A DNA stretch of 35,733 nucleotides from JAAYCT01 sp964499575 (GTDB taxonomy: Bacteria > Bacillota > Clostridia > Saccharofermentanales > Saccharofermentanaceae). A program made the position numbers and the translations under genes. Of the stretch, positions 1 to 8,251 are shown piece after piece. How positions within the stretch are numbered: the first letter of the stretch is position 1; every line of letters starts with the position of its first letter. Location: the NCBI GenBank assembly GCA_964499575.1, contig CAZCLK010000017.1, positions 1-35,733 on the forward strand, written 5' to 3'. Under the pieces are notes generated by a model. The model did no database searches. It was not told the DNA's origin and saw only the letters and a list, made by a program, of their open reading frames with translations.

Positions 1-2
1 AA

Positions 3-437
3 GGCGCCGTATCGATCGGGCAATTGATCCGTACCGCGCTCCGCATGCGTCCCGACCGTATCATCGTCGGAGAAGTTCGCGGCAATGAAGCGGCCGATAT
101 GCTTCACGCACTTCATACGGGGCACCCCGGGTCCTTATGCACCGGTCATGCAAATTCTTGCGTTGAAATGCTCAACCGTCTTTCCACAATGGTCCTTGCC
201 GGTTCTTCACTGCCGTTTGATGCGGTTGTGCGTCAGATCATTATGGGCATAGACATCCTGATCCATATCAAAAGAAGCGTCCGGGGCATGCGGCTGATCA
301 ATGAGATCGTAATGCTCGATCACCGAACGGAAGATTCTTTTCGCACTGTTCCCCAATTCATTCATAAGGAGGGAATCGGACTTGAAGATCAACGCTATTC
401 GACACGCTTCGAGGGAACGAATCCGTTCGGACGGTGA
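3..437 (+). CDS. cpaF: CpaF/TadA-type pilus assembly ATPase, C-terminal fragment
   Basis: This is the 3' end of a gene that begins before the window; frame 3 is open from the first base. The fragment carries a strong secretion-ATPase signature (LRMRPDRIIVGEVRG, then LHTGHPGSLCTGHAN), which matches the Asp box/Walker B and His box of CpaF/TadA ATPases of the GspE superfamily. In Tad systems this cytoplasmic hexamer powers assembly of Flp pili. The Walker A part lies outside the window. The C-terminal end overlaps the start of the following TadB-TadC gene by 56 bp, so the two are probably translationally coupled. Motif and neighbours agree (seen); the role in pilus assembly is known for the family. 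Confidence 0.9.
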   Translation, partial: GAVSIGQLIRTALRMRPDRIIVGEVRGNEAADMLHALHTGHPGSLCTGHANSCVEMLNRLSTMVLAGSSLPFDAVVRQIIMGIDILIHIKRSVRGMRLINEIVMLDHRTEDSFRTVPQFIHKEGIGLEDQRYSTRFEGTNPFGR

Positions 438-1971
438 TTCTCAAACACGTTATGCCCGCGAGCGGGTCCGGAAAACTTTTCTTATCAAAAGGCTCTATAT
501 ATACCCTTGCTGTTTTGTAGCAGTCTATTTTTTATCGGATGCATTTATTCCTCTCTTAGGTTTACGTGTATTGCTTTCTTCTGTCCTGTCAATATTTCCG
601 TTTGTTTCGATCATTAATCTGTTATATGCGCGAAGGACCTCACTTTTGCGCGCCCAGAGTAAAGTTCTTCTGCAATCCCTGTGCACTTCCGTGTCCGCGG
701 GGTATTCTCTCCAGAGCGCGTTCTTGTGTGCACGACCGACTTTGGAGAAGGCGTTCGGGAAAAGAAGTCTGATGGGATCCGCACTCAGAGGCGTCGAGAA
801 GGCGCTCTCCGCGCAGGAACCTCTGCCGGATGTTGCCGCAGATCTCTGCTTCAGATTGGATTACATTGAACTTTTACCTGTAATGCATGCCCTGTCCATT
901 ACGCGCGTCGTCGGTACCGGCGTGATCTCTATTCTTAAGAACAGTTGTCAGATGATGGCCGAGCTGATCGCTGTGAAAAGCGAAGTGGAGGCCAATAACG
1001 CCGGCAAAAATGCGGAGGCATTTCTGCTCTGCCTGATGCCGTTCGGAATCACCTACGCACTTTCTTCTTTTACCGGTGATTATTTGGAAATGGCCCGAAA
1101 GGATCCTATGGGGATCGGATTAATGCTTCTTGCTTTCTGTATTGCGATCGTATCCTGCGGGTTTCTCTTCTCAATGATCAGCGAAAAGAGCAAAATCGAT
1201 ACGACCGCCGACGCGGCGGACAATTCTTCGATGCCCGCTCTCCTGTCGCGCTTCTACGCGGCTTTTCGGGAGCGCGTCTCTCTGTTGTTGCCGCAAGGCT
1301 ATATCACGTCCATCTACGGATTGTTGAGTGAGCTTTCCTGCAATCCGGACGTGCTCTTCGAGGGCCTCCTGATCAAGTCCTTTGCAGTCGCTCTTTTTAT
1401 GCTTCCTTTGTCCGTCGTGATCCTGCACCTGACGGGGTATCCGATTATTCTGGCATTACCGTTAATCGTTTTTTCGATCATCCTGATCCACCATGATCTT
1501 CGTTCGCGTGTTATGCGAAGAAGAGAAGGAATCATGGAGGAAATTCCGCTTTTTCTTTCGATGCTGGTTACTCTTCTGCAATCCGGAGTCCTGCTTCCCA
1601 AAGCAATCGAAACGTGTACATCAGCATTTCCGGAATCGGGTATTCTGGGATCGGAGCTTCGAATCATAAACGCGCAAATGCTGGCGGGCTCTTCCGCAGG
1701 CCGCGCTGTCGAATTATTCTCCGAGCGTACACCGATTCCCGAAGCCCAATCCGCTCTTCTGCTTGCCTCACGATATGAGGTGACAGGCGGATCCGAAGTC
1801 CTCGGTCTCTTATCATTACAGGCAACGGCTTGCTGGTCTCTGTGCAGAAACGCCTCGAGAAGAAAACGCGAGCGGGAGGCACTCGCAATGATTTTGCCGA
1901 TGATGCTTGATTTCATATCTGTACTGCTGGTTGCGACGACCCCCGCTCTGATATCGCTGCAATTGTCATAA
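382..1971 (+). CDS. Fused TadB-TadC type II/IV secretion platform protein
   Basis: This 529-residue membrane protein has two type II secretion F-type domains in one chain. The first (about residues 85-240, with SVSAGYSLQSAF and then a hydrophobic pair around 215-265) looks like TadB. The second (about 375-500, with LVTLLQSGVLLPKAIE and a hydrophobic end at 505-529) looks like TadC. Hydrophobic segments also occur near 37-75 and 330-368. TadB and TadC normally form the inner-membrane platform that CpaF acts on as two separate proteins of about 300 residues. The start is TTG at 382, chosen because AAGGAGGG lies about 8 nt upstream; the gene begins inside cpaF. The acidic/Ser-rich stretch around 270-290 is the likely joint. 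Confidence 0.82.
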   Translation: MKINAIRHASRERIRSDGDSQTRYARERVRKTFLIKRLYIYPCCFVAVYFLSDAFIPLLGLRVLLSSVLSIFPFVSIINLLYARRTSLLRAQSKVLLQSLCTSVSAGYSLQSAFLCARPTLEKAFGKRSLMGSALRGVEKALSAQEPLPDVAADLCFRLDYIELLPVMHALSITRVVGTGVISILKNSCQMMAELIAVKSEVEANNAGKNAEAFLLCLMPFGITYALSSFTGDYLEMARKDPMGIGLMLLAFCIAIVSCGFLFSMISEKSKIDTTADAADNSSMPALLSRFYAAFRERVSLLLPQGYITSIYGLLSELSCNPDVLFEGLLIKSFAVALFMLPLSVVILHLTGYPIILALPLIVFSIILIHHDLRSRVMRRREGIMEEIPLFLSMLVTLLQSGVLLPKAIETCTSAFPESGILGSELRIINAQMLAGSSAGRAVELFSERTPIPEAQSALLLASRYEVTGGSEVLGLLSLQATACWSLCRNASRRKREREALAMILPMMLDFISVLLVATTPALISLQLS

Positions 1972-1991
1972 CCCATCACAAGGAGGAAAAC

Positions 1992-2189
1992 ATGAAAGAA
2001 AAAAGAAACAAATCAACTCCCCTGAGAACAGAAAACAAGAAAGGTATGGGTACCGTGGAAATCGTTATAATCATTGCCATCCTGGTTGCTTTGGCACTCG
2101 TTTTCCGCGGCGCGCTGACCCGCTATGCGGACAAAATCATGGACTATGTATTTGATGACGGCAACGTGATCGGAGCGTTGGGCGGATAG
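1992..2189 (+). CDS. Flp1-like type IVb pilin
   Basis: This 65-residue protein has a basic leader, then KKG followed by MGTVE and a hydrophobic helix (about residues 24-42), ending in a short Gly-rich tail. That is a type IVb prepilin layout: cleavage is expected after the Gly of KKG by a TadV/CpaA prepilin peptidase, leaving Glu at mature position 5. It is most like the Flp1-like small pilins of clostridial Tad loci. An AAGGAGG site sits just upstream of the ATG. It lies 20 nt after the TadB-TadC gene and 16 nt before the FHA gene, so it is within the same operon. It is either the major pilin or a minor one; this window cannot distinguish them. Confidence 0.82.
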   Translation: MKEKRNKSTPLRTENKKGMGTVEIVIIIAILVALALVFRGALTRYADKIMDYVFDDGNVIGALGG

Positions 2190-2205
2190 AAGGAACGGGG
2201 GTCAT

Positions 2206-3462
2206 ATGATAACAGAGCGAGGACCGCACGGAACAGTCGCGGTTGTGACAGTTGATTCGGACAAGGAGGTGGTTCCGCATGCGCTTTCCGTCTTGCGGAA
2301 CCATTCCTGCCGGCATTGTCTTCCTGTGTACATGCGGGATCTTTTCGGACAGAAGCAGTTGTGTGTGGATATTACCGGCCTGATCCGCATAACGGAACCG
2401 GCCGCGTCATTGGTTAATTCTGCATCGGAGACCCGGCGAAAGGCGATCGTCGATTTACTGGGCGGAATCAGCGATATGCTGGATGTTCTGCTGGATCCGT
2501 CCGGTCTTCGACTTCGACCGGATGATATTTGGCTGGATCCGGAGAGGGGGAGTTTGTTTTTTGTATGTTTACCATTAAGGTCTCCGGGCAATGAGTCTGT
2601 GTGTGCCTTGTCCGACGTCGACGCGGCAGAACTGGAGAGCGTGTTGATGCATCCTTTTTTCTCCGGAGTCGTGTCCGAATCTTCGCGTCATCAACTGACG
2701 GACTGCATCCTCAAGGGAGATGAGATTGGTTTTCGAAGCGCTCTCGACGCGTTGAATTATTCGGATCCCATCGGGAAAATAAAGTCCAGAAGATTTCCGG
2801 ACCGAAGAGGCGCCTTGAGCATAATCCTTATTATGATGCTGAGCGTGATAGCGGGGAGTTACTGGCTGTCATCGGAAACAGACTGGTTTTTGCGTCCTTG
2901 GGAATGGGGCTTTTTCTTTACGGTTATCTTTTCGTTATTGACGATCGGGGTTTGCATGCGCTCCCGCGGAGTACATAAAGAATCGGAAGACGCCCGAACG
3001 ATCGGGAAGCCGTCCGCGTCGAACAGGGACTTGTTGTTCCCGGAGCCGGGCAAATCCGACTCTTTGGACGTTATGAGGGGACACTGTGTTCGCGAGCCGG
3101 GATTTCTGGTCGAGCAAAGTGATTACGGCCAAACACTGAATAAAAAAAGGCGGTGTGTGATATGGACAGATGACCTGCTGATCGGATCGGACCATGTCCT
3201 GTGCGATTTTTGCATCGATCATCCGTCGATTTCAGCGCGTCATGCCCGAATCGTGAGAAGGCAGGGAATGTTTTTTCTATTGGACTTGGGATCGCGCGAA
3301 GGAAGTTATATCGGTCATCGCAAACTTTTCTCGCACGAGGAGAATCCGATCCTGTCCGGAGATTCGATCCGTCTCGGTGCGATTCGTTTCTCGTTCACTC
3401 ACGATGAACGCACGACGGGTGACCGGAGCGGGAAGGTCTATTCCGATGCTGGTTCGCCGTAG
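2206..3462 (+). CDS. Tad-locus membrane protein with DUF6382-like N terminus and C-terminal FHA domain
   Basis: This 418-residue protein has a cytoplasmic N-terminal region (about 1-195) resembling the DUF6382 domain found in clostridial Tad loci. Two membrane spans follow (about 203-224 and 235-256), then a linker and a C-terminal FHA domain (about 325-403). The FHA core is visible as SISARHARI and DLGSREGSYIG. FHA domains bind phosphothreonine peptides, so the protein probably couples a Ser/Thr kinase signal to pilus assembly; no kinase lies in the window. It is the last gene of the Tad run, and its final 25 bp overlap the 3' end of atpC on the other strand. The domain name of the N-terminal half is from memory and less certain than FHA. 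Confidence 0.78.
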   Translation: MITERGPHGTVAVVTVDSDKEVVPHALSVLRNHSCRHCLPVYMRDLFGQKQLCVDITGLIRITEPAASLVNSASETRRKAIVDLLGGISDMLDVLLDPSGLRLRPDDIWLDPERGSLFFVCLPLRSPGNESVCALSDVDAAELESVLMHPFFSGVVSESSRHQLTDCILKGDEIGFRSALDALNYSDPIGKIKSRRFPDRRGALSIILIMMLSVIAGSYWLSSETDWFLRPWEWGFFFTVIFSLLTIGVCMRSRGVHKESEDARTIGKPSASNRDLLFPEPGKSDSLDVMRGHCVREPGFLVEQSDYGQTLNKKRRCVIWTDDLLIGSDHVLCDFCIDHPSISARHARIVRRQGMFFLLDLGSREGSYIGHRKLFSHEENPILSGDSIRLGAIRFSFTHDERTTGDRSGKVYSDAGSP

Positions 3463-3917
3463 ATTCGGGATAGAAGGCTTTTCTGGCGATCGGTTCCGTA
3501 CTTTTTGACGGCGCTGATTCTCTCAATCGCTCTCTTCATTGAGTTTTCGGTATATTTCCGTTCATCCGAATTTCTGGGCGCCGCATTGATCCGGTCCTTT
3601 GCACGGTCGTAGGCATCCGAAGCACGTTGCACATCGATTTCCTCAGGCCAGTTTGCCGAATCGCACAGGATCAGAACGAGATGTTGACCGATTTCCGCAA
3701 ATCCGTCTGTCAGGATTGCATACCGGGTCTGTCCTCCCGAAGTTATATTAATGATTCCGGGCGTTAAGGCAATCACCATCGGCGCGTGACCGGAGAGTAT
3801 GCCGACCCGGCCGTTTACCGAAGACAGCGAAACAGACTCTACCGCCCCTTCATAGAAATGACGATAGGGGGTCACAATTTCCAGCATCATTGTTTTTGCT
3901 TTTCTGTCTTCGCTCAT
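3438..3917 (-). CDS. atpC: F-type ATP synthase epsilon subunit
   Basis: This 159-residue protein is somewhat longer than the usual 130-140. The N-terminal beta-barrel is clear (LEIVTPYRHFYEG, then GRVGILSGHAPMV, then DGFAEIG), and a charged two-helix C-terminal domain follows (about 100-150). Epsilon is part of the central rotor stalk with gamma and can inhibit ATP hydrolysis. It is the last gene of the atp operon, 44 nt after atpD. The start at 3917 has only a poorly spaced GAGG; ATG codons nine and ten residues in (near 3890) are alternatives. The stop lies inside the converging FHA gene, so no terminator can sit between the two. Confidence 0.93.
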   Translation of the reverse strand: MSEDRKAKTMMLEIVTPYRHFYEGAVESVSLSSVNGRVGILSGHAPMVIALTPGIINITSGGQTRYAILTDGFAEIGQHLVLILCDSANWPEEIDVQRASDAYDRAKDRINAAPRNSDERKYTENSMKRAIERISAVKKYGTDRQKSLLSRIYGEPASE

Positions 3918-3961
3918 ATCCTCTGTCCGTTTGTAAAAACATTTCGCGGATGAACCCGCTT

Positions 3962-5353
3962 TTATCTGGATTCCTTACCGAAGGAATCCAGTACATCGTC
4001 AATGTCGCCCTTCATGAAAAAGTGTTGCTCGGGAATATGGTCTACACCACCCGATATGATTTCTCCGAAGGAGCGGACCGTTTTTTCGATCGGGACATAC
4101 CTCGGCGCGTAGCCGGTCGAATCCGCAGTCACATAGAACGGTTGCGACAGAAACTTCTGTATTTTTCTGGCACGGCCGACGGTCCTTCTGTCATTTTCAC
4201 TCAGTTCTTCCATGCCGAGTATCGCAATGATGTCCTGAAGCTCTCTGTATCGCTGTAAGGTCTCTTGAACTATTCTTGCGGTCTCGTAGTGTTCCTTGCC
4301 GACGACGGATTCGCTTAAGATCCTGGATGAGGACTCGAGCGGATCAACGGCTGGATAAATTCCCAGTTCGACAACCGATCTTGACAGCACGATGTTTGCG
4401 TCCAAGTGCGCAAACGTAATAGCGGGTGCGGGGTCGGTCAGGTCGTCCGCCGGAACATACACGGCTTGAATGGACGTGATTGAGCCGTTTTGGGTTGAAG
4501 TGATCCTCTCCTGTAGTTGTCCGACCTCGTTGGCTAATGTCGGTTGGTATCCGACAGCCGAAGGGATTCGTCCGAGGAGCGCGGAGACTTCGGCTCCGGC
4601 TTGAACAAACCGGTAAATATTATCGATGAACAAAAGGACGTCTTTCTTCTTTGTATCCCGGAAGTATTCCGCCATTGTTAATCCGGCAAGGGGCGCGCGC
4701 ATTCGCGCTCCGGAGGTCTCATTCATCTGCCCGAAAACCATCACGGTCTTATCCGCGACTCCGGATGACTTCATTTCAAGCCATAAATCATTTCCTTCCC
4801 GCGAGCGCTCGCCGACGCCGGTAAATACGGACATTCCGCCATGTTCGGAAGCAATGTTGCGGATCAATTCGAGGATCAGAACCGTTTTTCCGACTCCGGC
4901 TCCCCCGAATAATCCGACTTTTCCGCCGCGGCAAAAAGGGACAAGCAAATCGATGACCTTGATTCCGGTTTCCAGAACCGATTCCGACGTGTGTTGCTCG
5001 GTAAAAGAAGGGGCGCGTCGATGGATCGGCCAATGATCCTCGGCGGTCACGGGGCCCAGTCCGTCGATCGGCTGTCCGAGTGTGTTAAACATCCGGCCGG
5101 CGTTACTTTCTCCGACGGGAACCGTAACCGGAGCACCGATTGATTCGGCTTTGGCACCTCGCGCCAAGCCCTCCGTCGCGTCAAAGGAGACACAGCGAAC
5201 GATGCCGTCGCCGCGATGTTGTAGAACCTCAACGGTAACAAATCCGTTGGGATGGTTGATGCGGATGGCCTCGTTGATGACCGGGATCTCGTTATCGGGA
5301 AAGCGGCAGTCGATGACCGGTCCGATGATTTGTGTTACATAACCCAGAGCCAT
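3962..5353 (-). CDS. atpD: F-type ATP synthase beta subunit
   Basis: This is a full-length 463-residue catalytic subunit. Visible motifs are the P-loop GGAGVGKT (about residues 152-159), GVGERSREGNDLW with the catalytic Glu, FIDNIYRF, RIPSAVGYQPTLA and VPADDLTDPAPA. All key nucleotide-site residues appear intact, so three normal catalytic sites per F1 are expected. A GAGGTG site precedes the ATG. The gene sits 18 nt after atpG and 44 nt before atpC. Small substitutions from the consensus (GERSR for GERTR, LANEVGQ for LATEMGQ) suggest a divergent lineage rather than loss of function. Confidence 0.97.
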   Translation of the reverse strand: MALGYVTQIIGPVIDCRFPDNEIPVINEAIRINHPNGFVTVEVLQHRGDGIVRCVSFDATEGLARGAKAESIGAPVTVPVGESNAGRMFNTLGQPIDGLGPVTAEDHWPIHRRAPSFTEQHTSESVLETGIKVIDLLVPFCRGGKVGLFGGAGVGKTVLILELIRNIASEHGGMSVFTGVGERSREGNDLWLEMKSSGVADKTVMVFGQMNETSGARMRAPLAGLTMAEYFRDTKKKDVLLFIDNIYRFVQAGAEVSALLGRIPSAVGYQPTLANEVGQLQERITSTQNGSITSIQAVYVPADDLTDPAPAITFAHLDANIVLSRSVVELGIYPAVDPLESSSRILSESVVGKEHYETARIVQETLQRYRELQDIIAILGMEELSENDRRTVGRARKIQKFLSQPFYVTADSTGYAPRYVPIEKTVRSFGEIISGGVDHIPEQHFFMKGDIDDVLDSFGKESR

Positions 5354-5371
5354 AATGCACCTCGAATCTTA

Positions 5372-6304
5372 TTATCCGACCGCTTCCGCGCCGTTGATGA
5401 TTTCCGTGAGTTCCGTCGTAATCCCGGACTGCCGTGCACGGTTTCCGCGGAGCCGCAGTTCTTTGAGCATATCGTCCGCATTCTGTGTCGCGTGATCCAT
5501 CGCCGTCATACGCGCGGTTTGTTCGCTGGAGTACGCCTCAACGAGCGCGCCGTAAATAATCGCGTTGAGGTATGTGTCAATCAAAAATGAAAACACGGCA
5601 TTGGCATCGGGTTCGTATTCGATGACGGCACCCTTTTCGAGCGCGATACCCGCATCCGTCAGACCTGCGGGAAGAAAGGCCTCGAGCCCTTTGGTGTTGA
5701 CCGGAACAACCCGTGAGATGACCGGCTTCATACTGATGGCGGACTCCATTTTGGTATAAATGAGGTATACGAGGTCAAACTCCATCGCCGTATATTTCCT
5801 TCGGATGATGTTGGCAACCTCTCGCGCTTCGTAGTAGGTCGGTTCCGTAATCGGAAAGGAAAAGTCCGGATCGACGTTATAGCCCTCACTGATCAGTTTG
5901 TCGCGTCCGACACTTCCGAATACATAGAGCGTGTATTCGGTTTGAAGGCCCTTGTTCTCATTGTCGAGAATTTTTTCACGCAGATGTTCCTCCGCCGTCT
6001 TAACAACATTATTGTTATATGCTCCGGCCAAGCCCTGATCGCCGGTCAATACGAAATAGCCGATACGCCAGGTCTGCCCCTCTTTTTTTTCGCGGAGACT
6101 GAAAAACGGATTATCGATCCCCTCCGAGGATCGTTGAATCTCGAGCATACTCTCCGCGCACAGAGAGAAAAACGGATAAACCAGATCATGCTGAAGCTTG
6201 GACCGGCGCATTTTCGCCGCACTGACCAATTGCATTGCACGAGTCAACTGACGGATGTCGTTAACGCTCCGGATGCGCTTTTTAATGTCAACCGGTCTTT
6301 CCAT
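5372..6304 (-). CDS. atpG: F-type ATP synthase gamma subunit
   Basis: This 310-residue central-shaft subunit has the typical N-terminal helix (DIKKRIRSVNDIRQLTRAMQ, then LVSAAKMRR), the central GDQGLAGAYN segment, and the C-terminal helix with ATQNADDMLKEL and ITTELTEIINGAEAV. The N- and C-terminal helices form the coiled coil that rotates inside alpha3beta3. It begins 3 nt after the alpha stop codon; AAGGAG is 6 nt before the ATG at 6304. It is about 20 residues longer than usual in the middle domain, with no sign of breakage. Confidence 0.96.
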   Translation of the reverse strand: MERPVDIKKRIRSVNDIRQLTRAMQLVSAAKMRRSKLQHDLVYPFFSLCAESMLEIQRSSEGIDNPFFSLREKKEGQTWRIGYFVLTGDQGLAGAYNNNVVKTAEEHLREKILDNENKGLQTEYTLYVFGSVGRDKLISEGYNVDPDFSFPITEPTYYEAREVANIIRRKYTAMEFDLVYLIYTKMESAISMKPVISRVVPVNTKGLEAFLPAGLTDAGIALEKGAVIEYEPDANAVFSFLIDTYLNAIIYGALVEAYSSEQTARMTAMDHATQNADDMLKELRLRGNRARQSGITTELTEIINGAEAVG

Positions 6305-6307
6305 CGT

Positions 6308-8251
6308 TTACTCCTTGATGTCGTATTCGCGATGTTCGGCGATAAAAGCGGCGCGGTGATCGATTTCATATTCATCCAGTTGATGTGTCACGGCTTCGCT
6401 CAAGCGGCCTGTCCCGGCGATCTCCGACAGGACCTCGGGATGCAGGACGCGCAGACGCCGAAGAAAGGAAAAGGCGTATTCCCGCACATCATCCTTTTTC
6501 AAAAAAATCATTTTCTCTGCGGTGGCCAGATAAAGGATGACGACTTGATCTTCCGTCGCCAAAGGATCATATTGGGGCTGTTTGAGGACTTCTCCGAGGA
6601 TCTCGCCCCGTTTTAATTGAAGTTGTGTGCCTTCGTCCAAATCAGACCCGAATTGTGCGAACGCTGCCATTTCACGGGCTTGTGCCAAATTAATACGTAA
6701 CGGGCCGGCTAATTTTTTCACGGCGGAAGTCTGCGCCGCGCCCCCTACACGCGAGACGGACAATCCGACATTGACGGCCGGCCGTTGTCCGGAGAAAAAC
6801 AGTTCGGACTCAAGATATATCTGCCCGTCGGTAATCGAAATTACATTTGTCGGGATATAGGCGGAGATGTCTCCTCCCTGGGTCTCAATAATCGGAAGCG
6901 CGGTGATCGATCCCCCGCCTGTCGACGGATCGAGGTTTGCGGCGCGCTCAAGAAGCCTCGAGTGGATATAGAAAACATCACCGGGATACGCCTCGCGGCC
7001 GGGCGGCCGACGAAGAAGCAGGGAGATCGCCCGGTACGCCTGCGCATGCTTGGTCAGGTCGTCGTACACGATGAGGACGTCGCGATGCTTTTCGTACATG
7101 AAATATTCCGCGACGGCACAACCGGCATAGGGCGCGATATATTGCATCGAGGCCTGTTCGGAGGCGCCGGCGGCGACGATCACGGTATAGGAAAGAGCGT
7201 TATGCTTTTCGAGCGTCTGAACCAGTTGCACGATGGTCGACATCTTCTGTCCGATTGCGACATATACGCAAACGACGTCCTTGCCGCGTTGATTGATAAT
7301 CGCATCCAGAGCGACTGCCGTCTTTCCGGTCTGCCGGTCGCCGATGATCAGTTCGCGCTGTCCGCGACCGATCGGTGTCAGGGCGTCAATTACCGTGATC
7401 CCTGTCTGAAGCGGTGTGTTGACCGGGCATCGCTCGATGATTCGGGGCGCGGGCGATTCGATAGGTCGGAACCGCGATGTGCGAAGCATGCCTCTTCCGT
7501 CAATCGGCTGACCCAGAGAGTCAATGACCCTTCCGAGAAGGCCGCTGCCGACGGGGATCTCAACCGTTTTTCCCGTTCGTCTGCACATGGAGCCCGTAAC
7601 GACTTCTTGAATGTCTCCGAGAAGAACCACGCCGACCCGGTCGGTTTCAAGATTCATGGCGATACCGAAGGCTTTGCCGTCAAAAAGAATCGTTTCTCCG
7701 AAGAGGCAATTATCGATCCCTTCGACAAACGCGACACCGTCGCTGACGCTTTTTACGCTCCCGACCTCCTCGACGGTCATACGATCCGAAAAAGAGAACG
7801 ACCGCTGTCGGAGTCTTTCTTCCGATACGATCTTTGCGGAGGCGTGAACCTCTTTGTTTTCTTCCGGACTTTCCTTTTCAATCAGACCGTACTCGAAAAG
7901 CACCGTCGGTGCCTCTTCAAATCCGTTCAGTGCTCGACGAAGAGCATCCCGAACCGCGATGATGTCGGATTCGGTCTCGCCCGAGAGTTCCGCGTCTTCG
8001 AGTTTCTGATCGGGGCCCTTCAGGTGGCGGGTAAGCCGGTCCAATTGACCCTTGACACTGTAATCGTAACGATATCCGCCCGAATAGATTACAAAGCCTC
8101 CGATCAGCTCCGGGTCGATCGCATGGACCGCCGTATAGCCGGAGATCGAGTAGTGCTCCGCGAACTTCTGGGTGAGCACCGAGATTTTTTCGGGGGTCAA
8201 CACCGAAGCGGTGTATATTTTTATTTCATTGGGGGATGACGGATCAGTCAA
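6308..8251 (-). CDS. atpA: ATP synthase alpha subunit with an N-terminal delta (OSCP) C-terminal domain fusion
   Basis: This 647-residue protein is about 140 longer than a normal alpha. Residues 9-77 read as the C-terminal domain of delta/OSCP (YTASVLTPEKI, AIDPELIGGFVIYSGG, YSVKGQLDRLTRHL). A helical linker follows (about 80-155), then a complete alpha: VGSVKSVSDGVAFVEG, P-loop GDRQTGKT, DDLTKHAQAYRAISLLLRRP, and SVSRVGGAAQ with the arginine finger. The helical N-terminal domain of delta is absent here and elsewhere in the operon. The TTG start overlaps the atpF stop as TTGA, with GGTGAGGAG just upstream, so coupling is likely. A GTG at 7903 (residue 117) with AGAGG upstream could give a 531-residue free alpha. 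The fusion is seen directly; its mechanism is inferred. Confidence 0.92.
   Translation of the reverse strand: MTDPSSPNEIKIYTASVLTPEKISVLTQKFAEHYSISGYTAVHAIDPELIGGFVIYSGGYRYDYSVKGQLDRLTRHLKGPDQKLEDAELSGETESDIIAVRDALRRALNGFEEAPTVLFEYGLIEKESPEENKEVHASAKIVSEERLRQRSFSFSDRMTVEEVGSVKSVSDGVAFVEGIDNCLFGETILFDGKAFGIAMNLETDRVGVVLLGDIQEVVTGSMCRRTGKTVEIPVGSGLLGRVIDSLGQPIDGRGMLRTSRFRPIESPAPRIIERCPVNTPLQTGITVIDALTPIGRGQRELIIGDRQTGKTAVALDAIINQRGKDVVCVYVAIGQKMSTIVQLVQTLEKHNALSYTVIVAAGASEQASMQYIAPYAGCAVAEYFMYEKHRDVLIVYDDLTKHAQAYRAISLLLRRPPGREAYPGDVFYIHSRLLERAANLDPSTGGGSITALPIIETQGGDISAYIPTNVISITDGQIYLESELFFSGQRPAVNVGLSVSRVGGAAQTSAVKKLAGPLRINLAQAREMAAFAQFGSDLDEGTQLQLKRGEILGEVLKQPQYDPLATEDQVVILYLATAEKMIFLKKDDVREYAFSFLRRLRVLHPEVLSEIAGTGRLSEAVTHQLDEYEIDHRAAFIAEHREYDIKE

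Noticed and set aside
1314..1979. A 221-codon minus-strand frame opposite the TadB-TadC gene
   Set aside because: It is antisense to an in-frame, motif-bearing gene and has no family resemblance.
6785..8239. A 484-codon open frame on the plus strand opposite atpA
   Set aside because: It lies wholly antisense to a clear atpA, has no ribosome site and resembles no family; it is a shadow of codon use.
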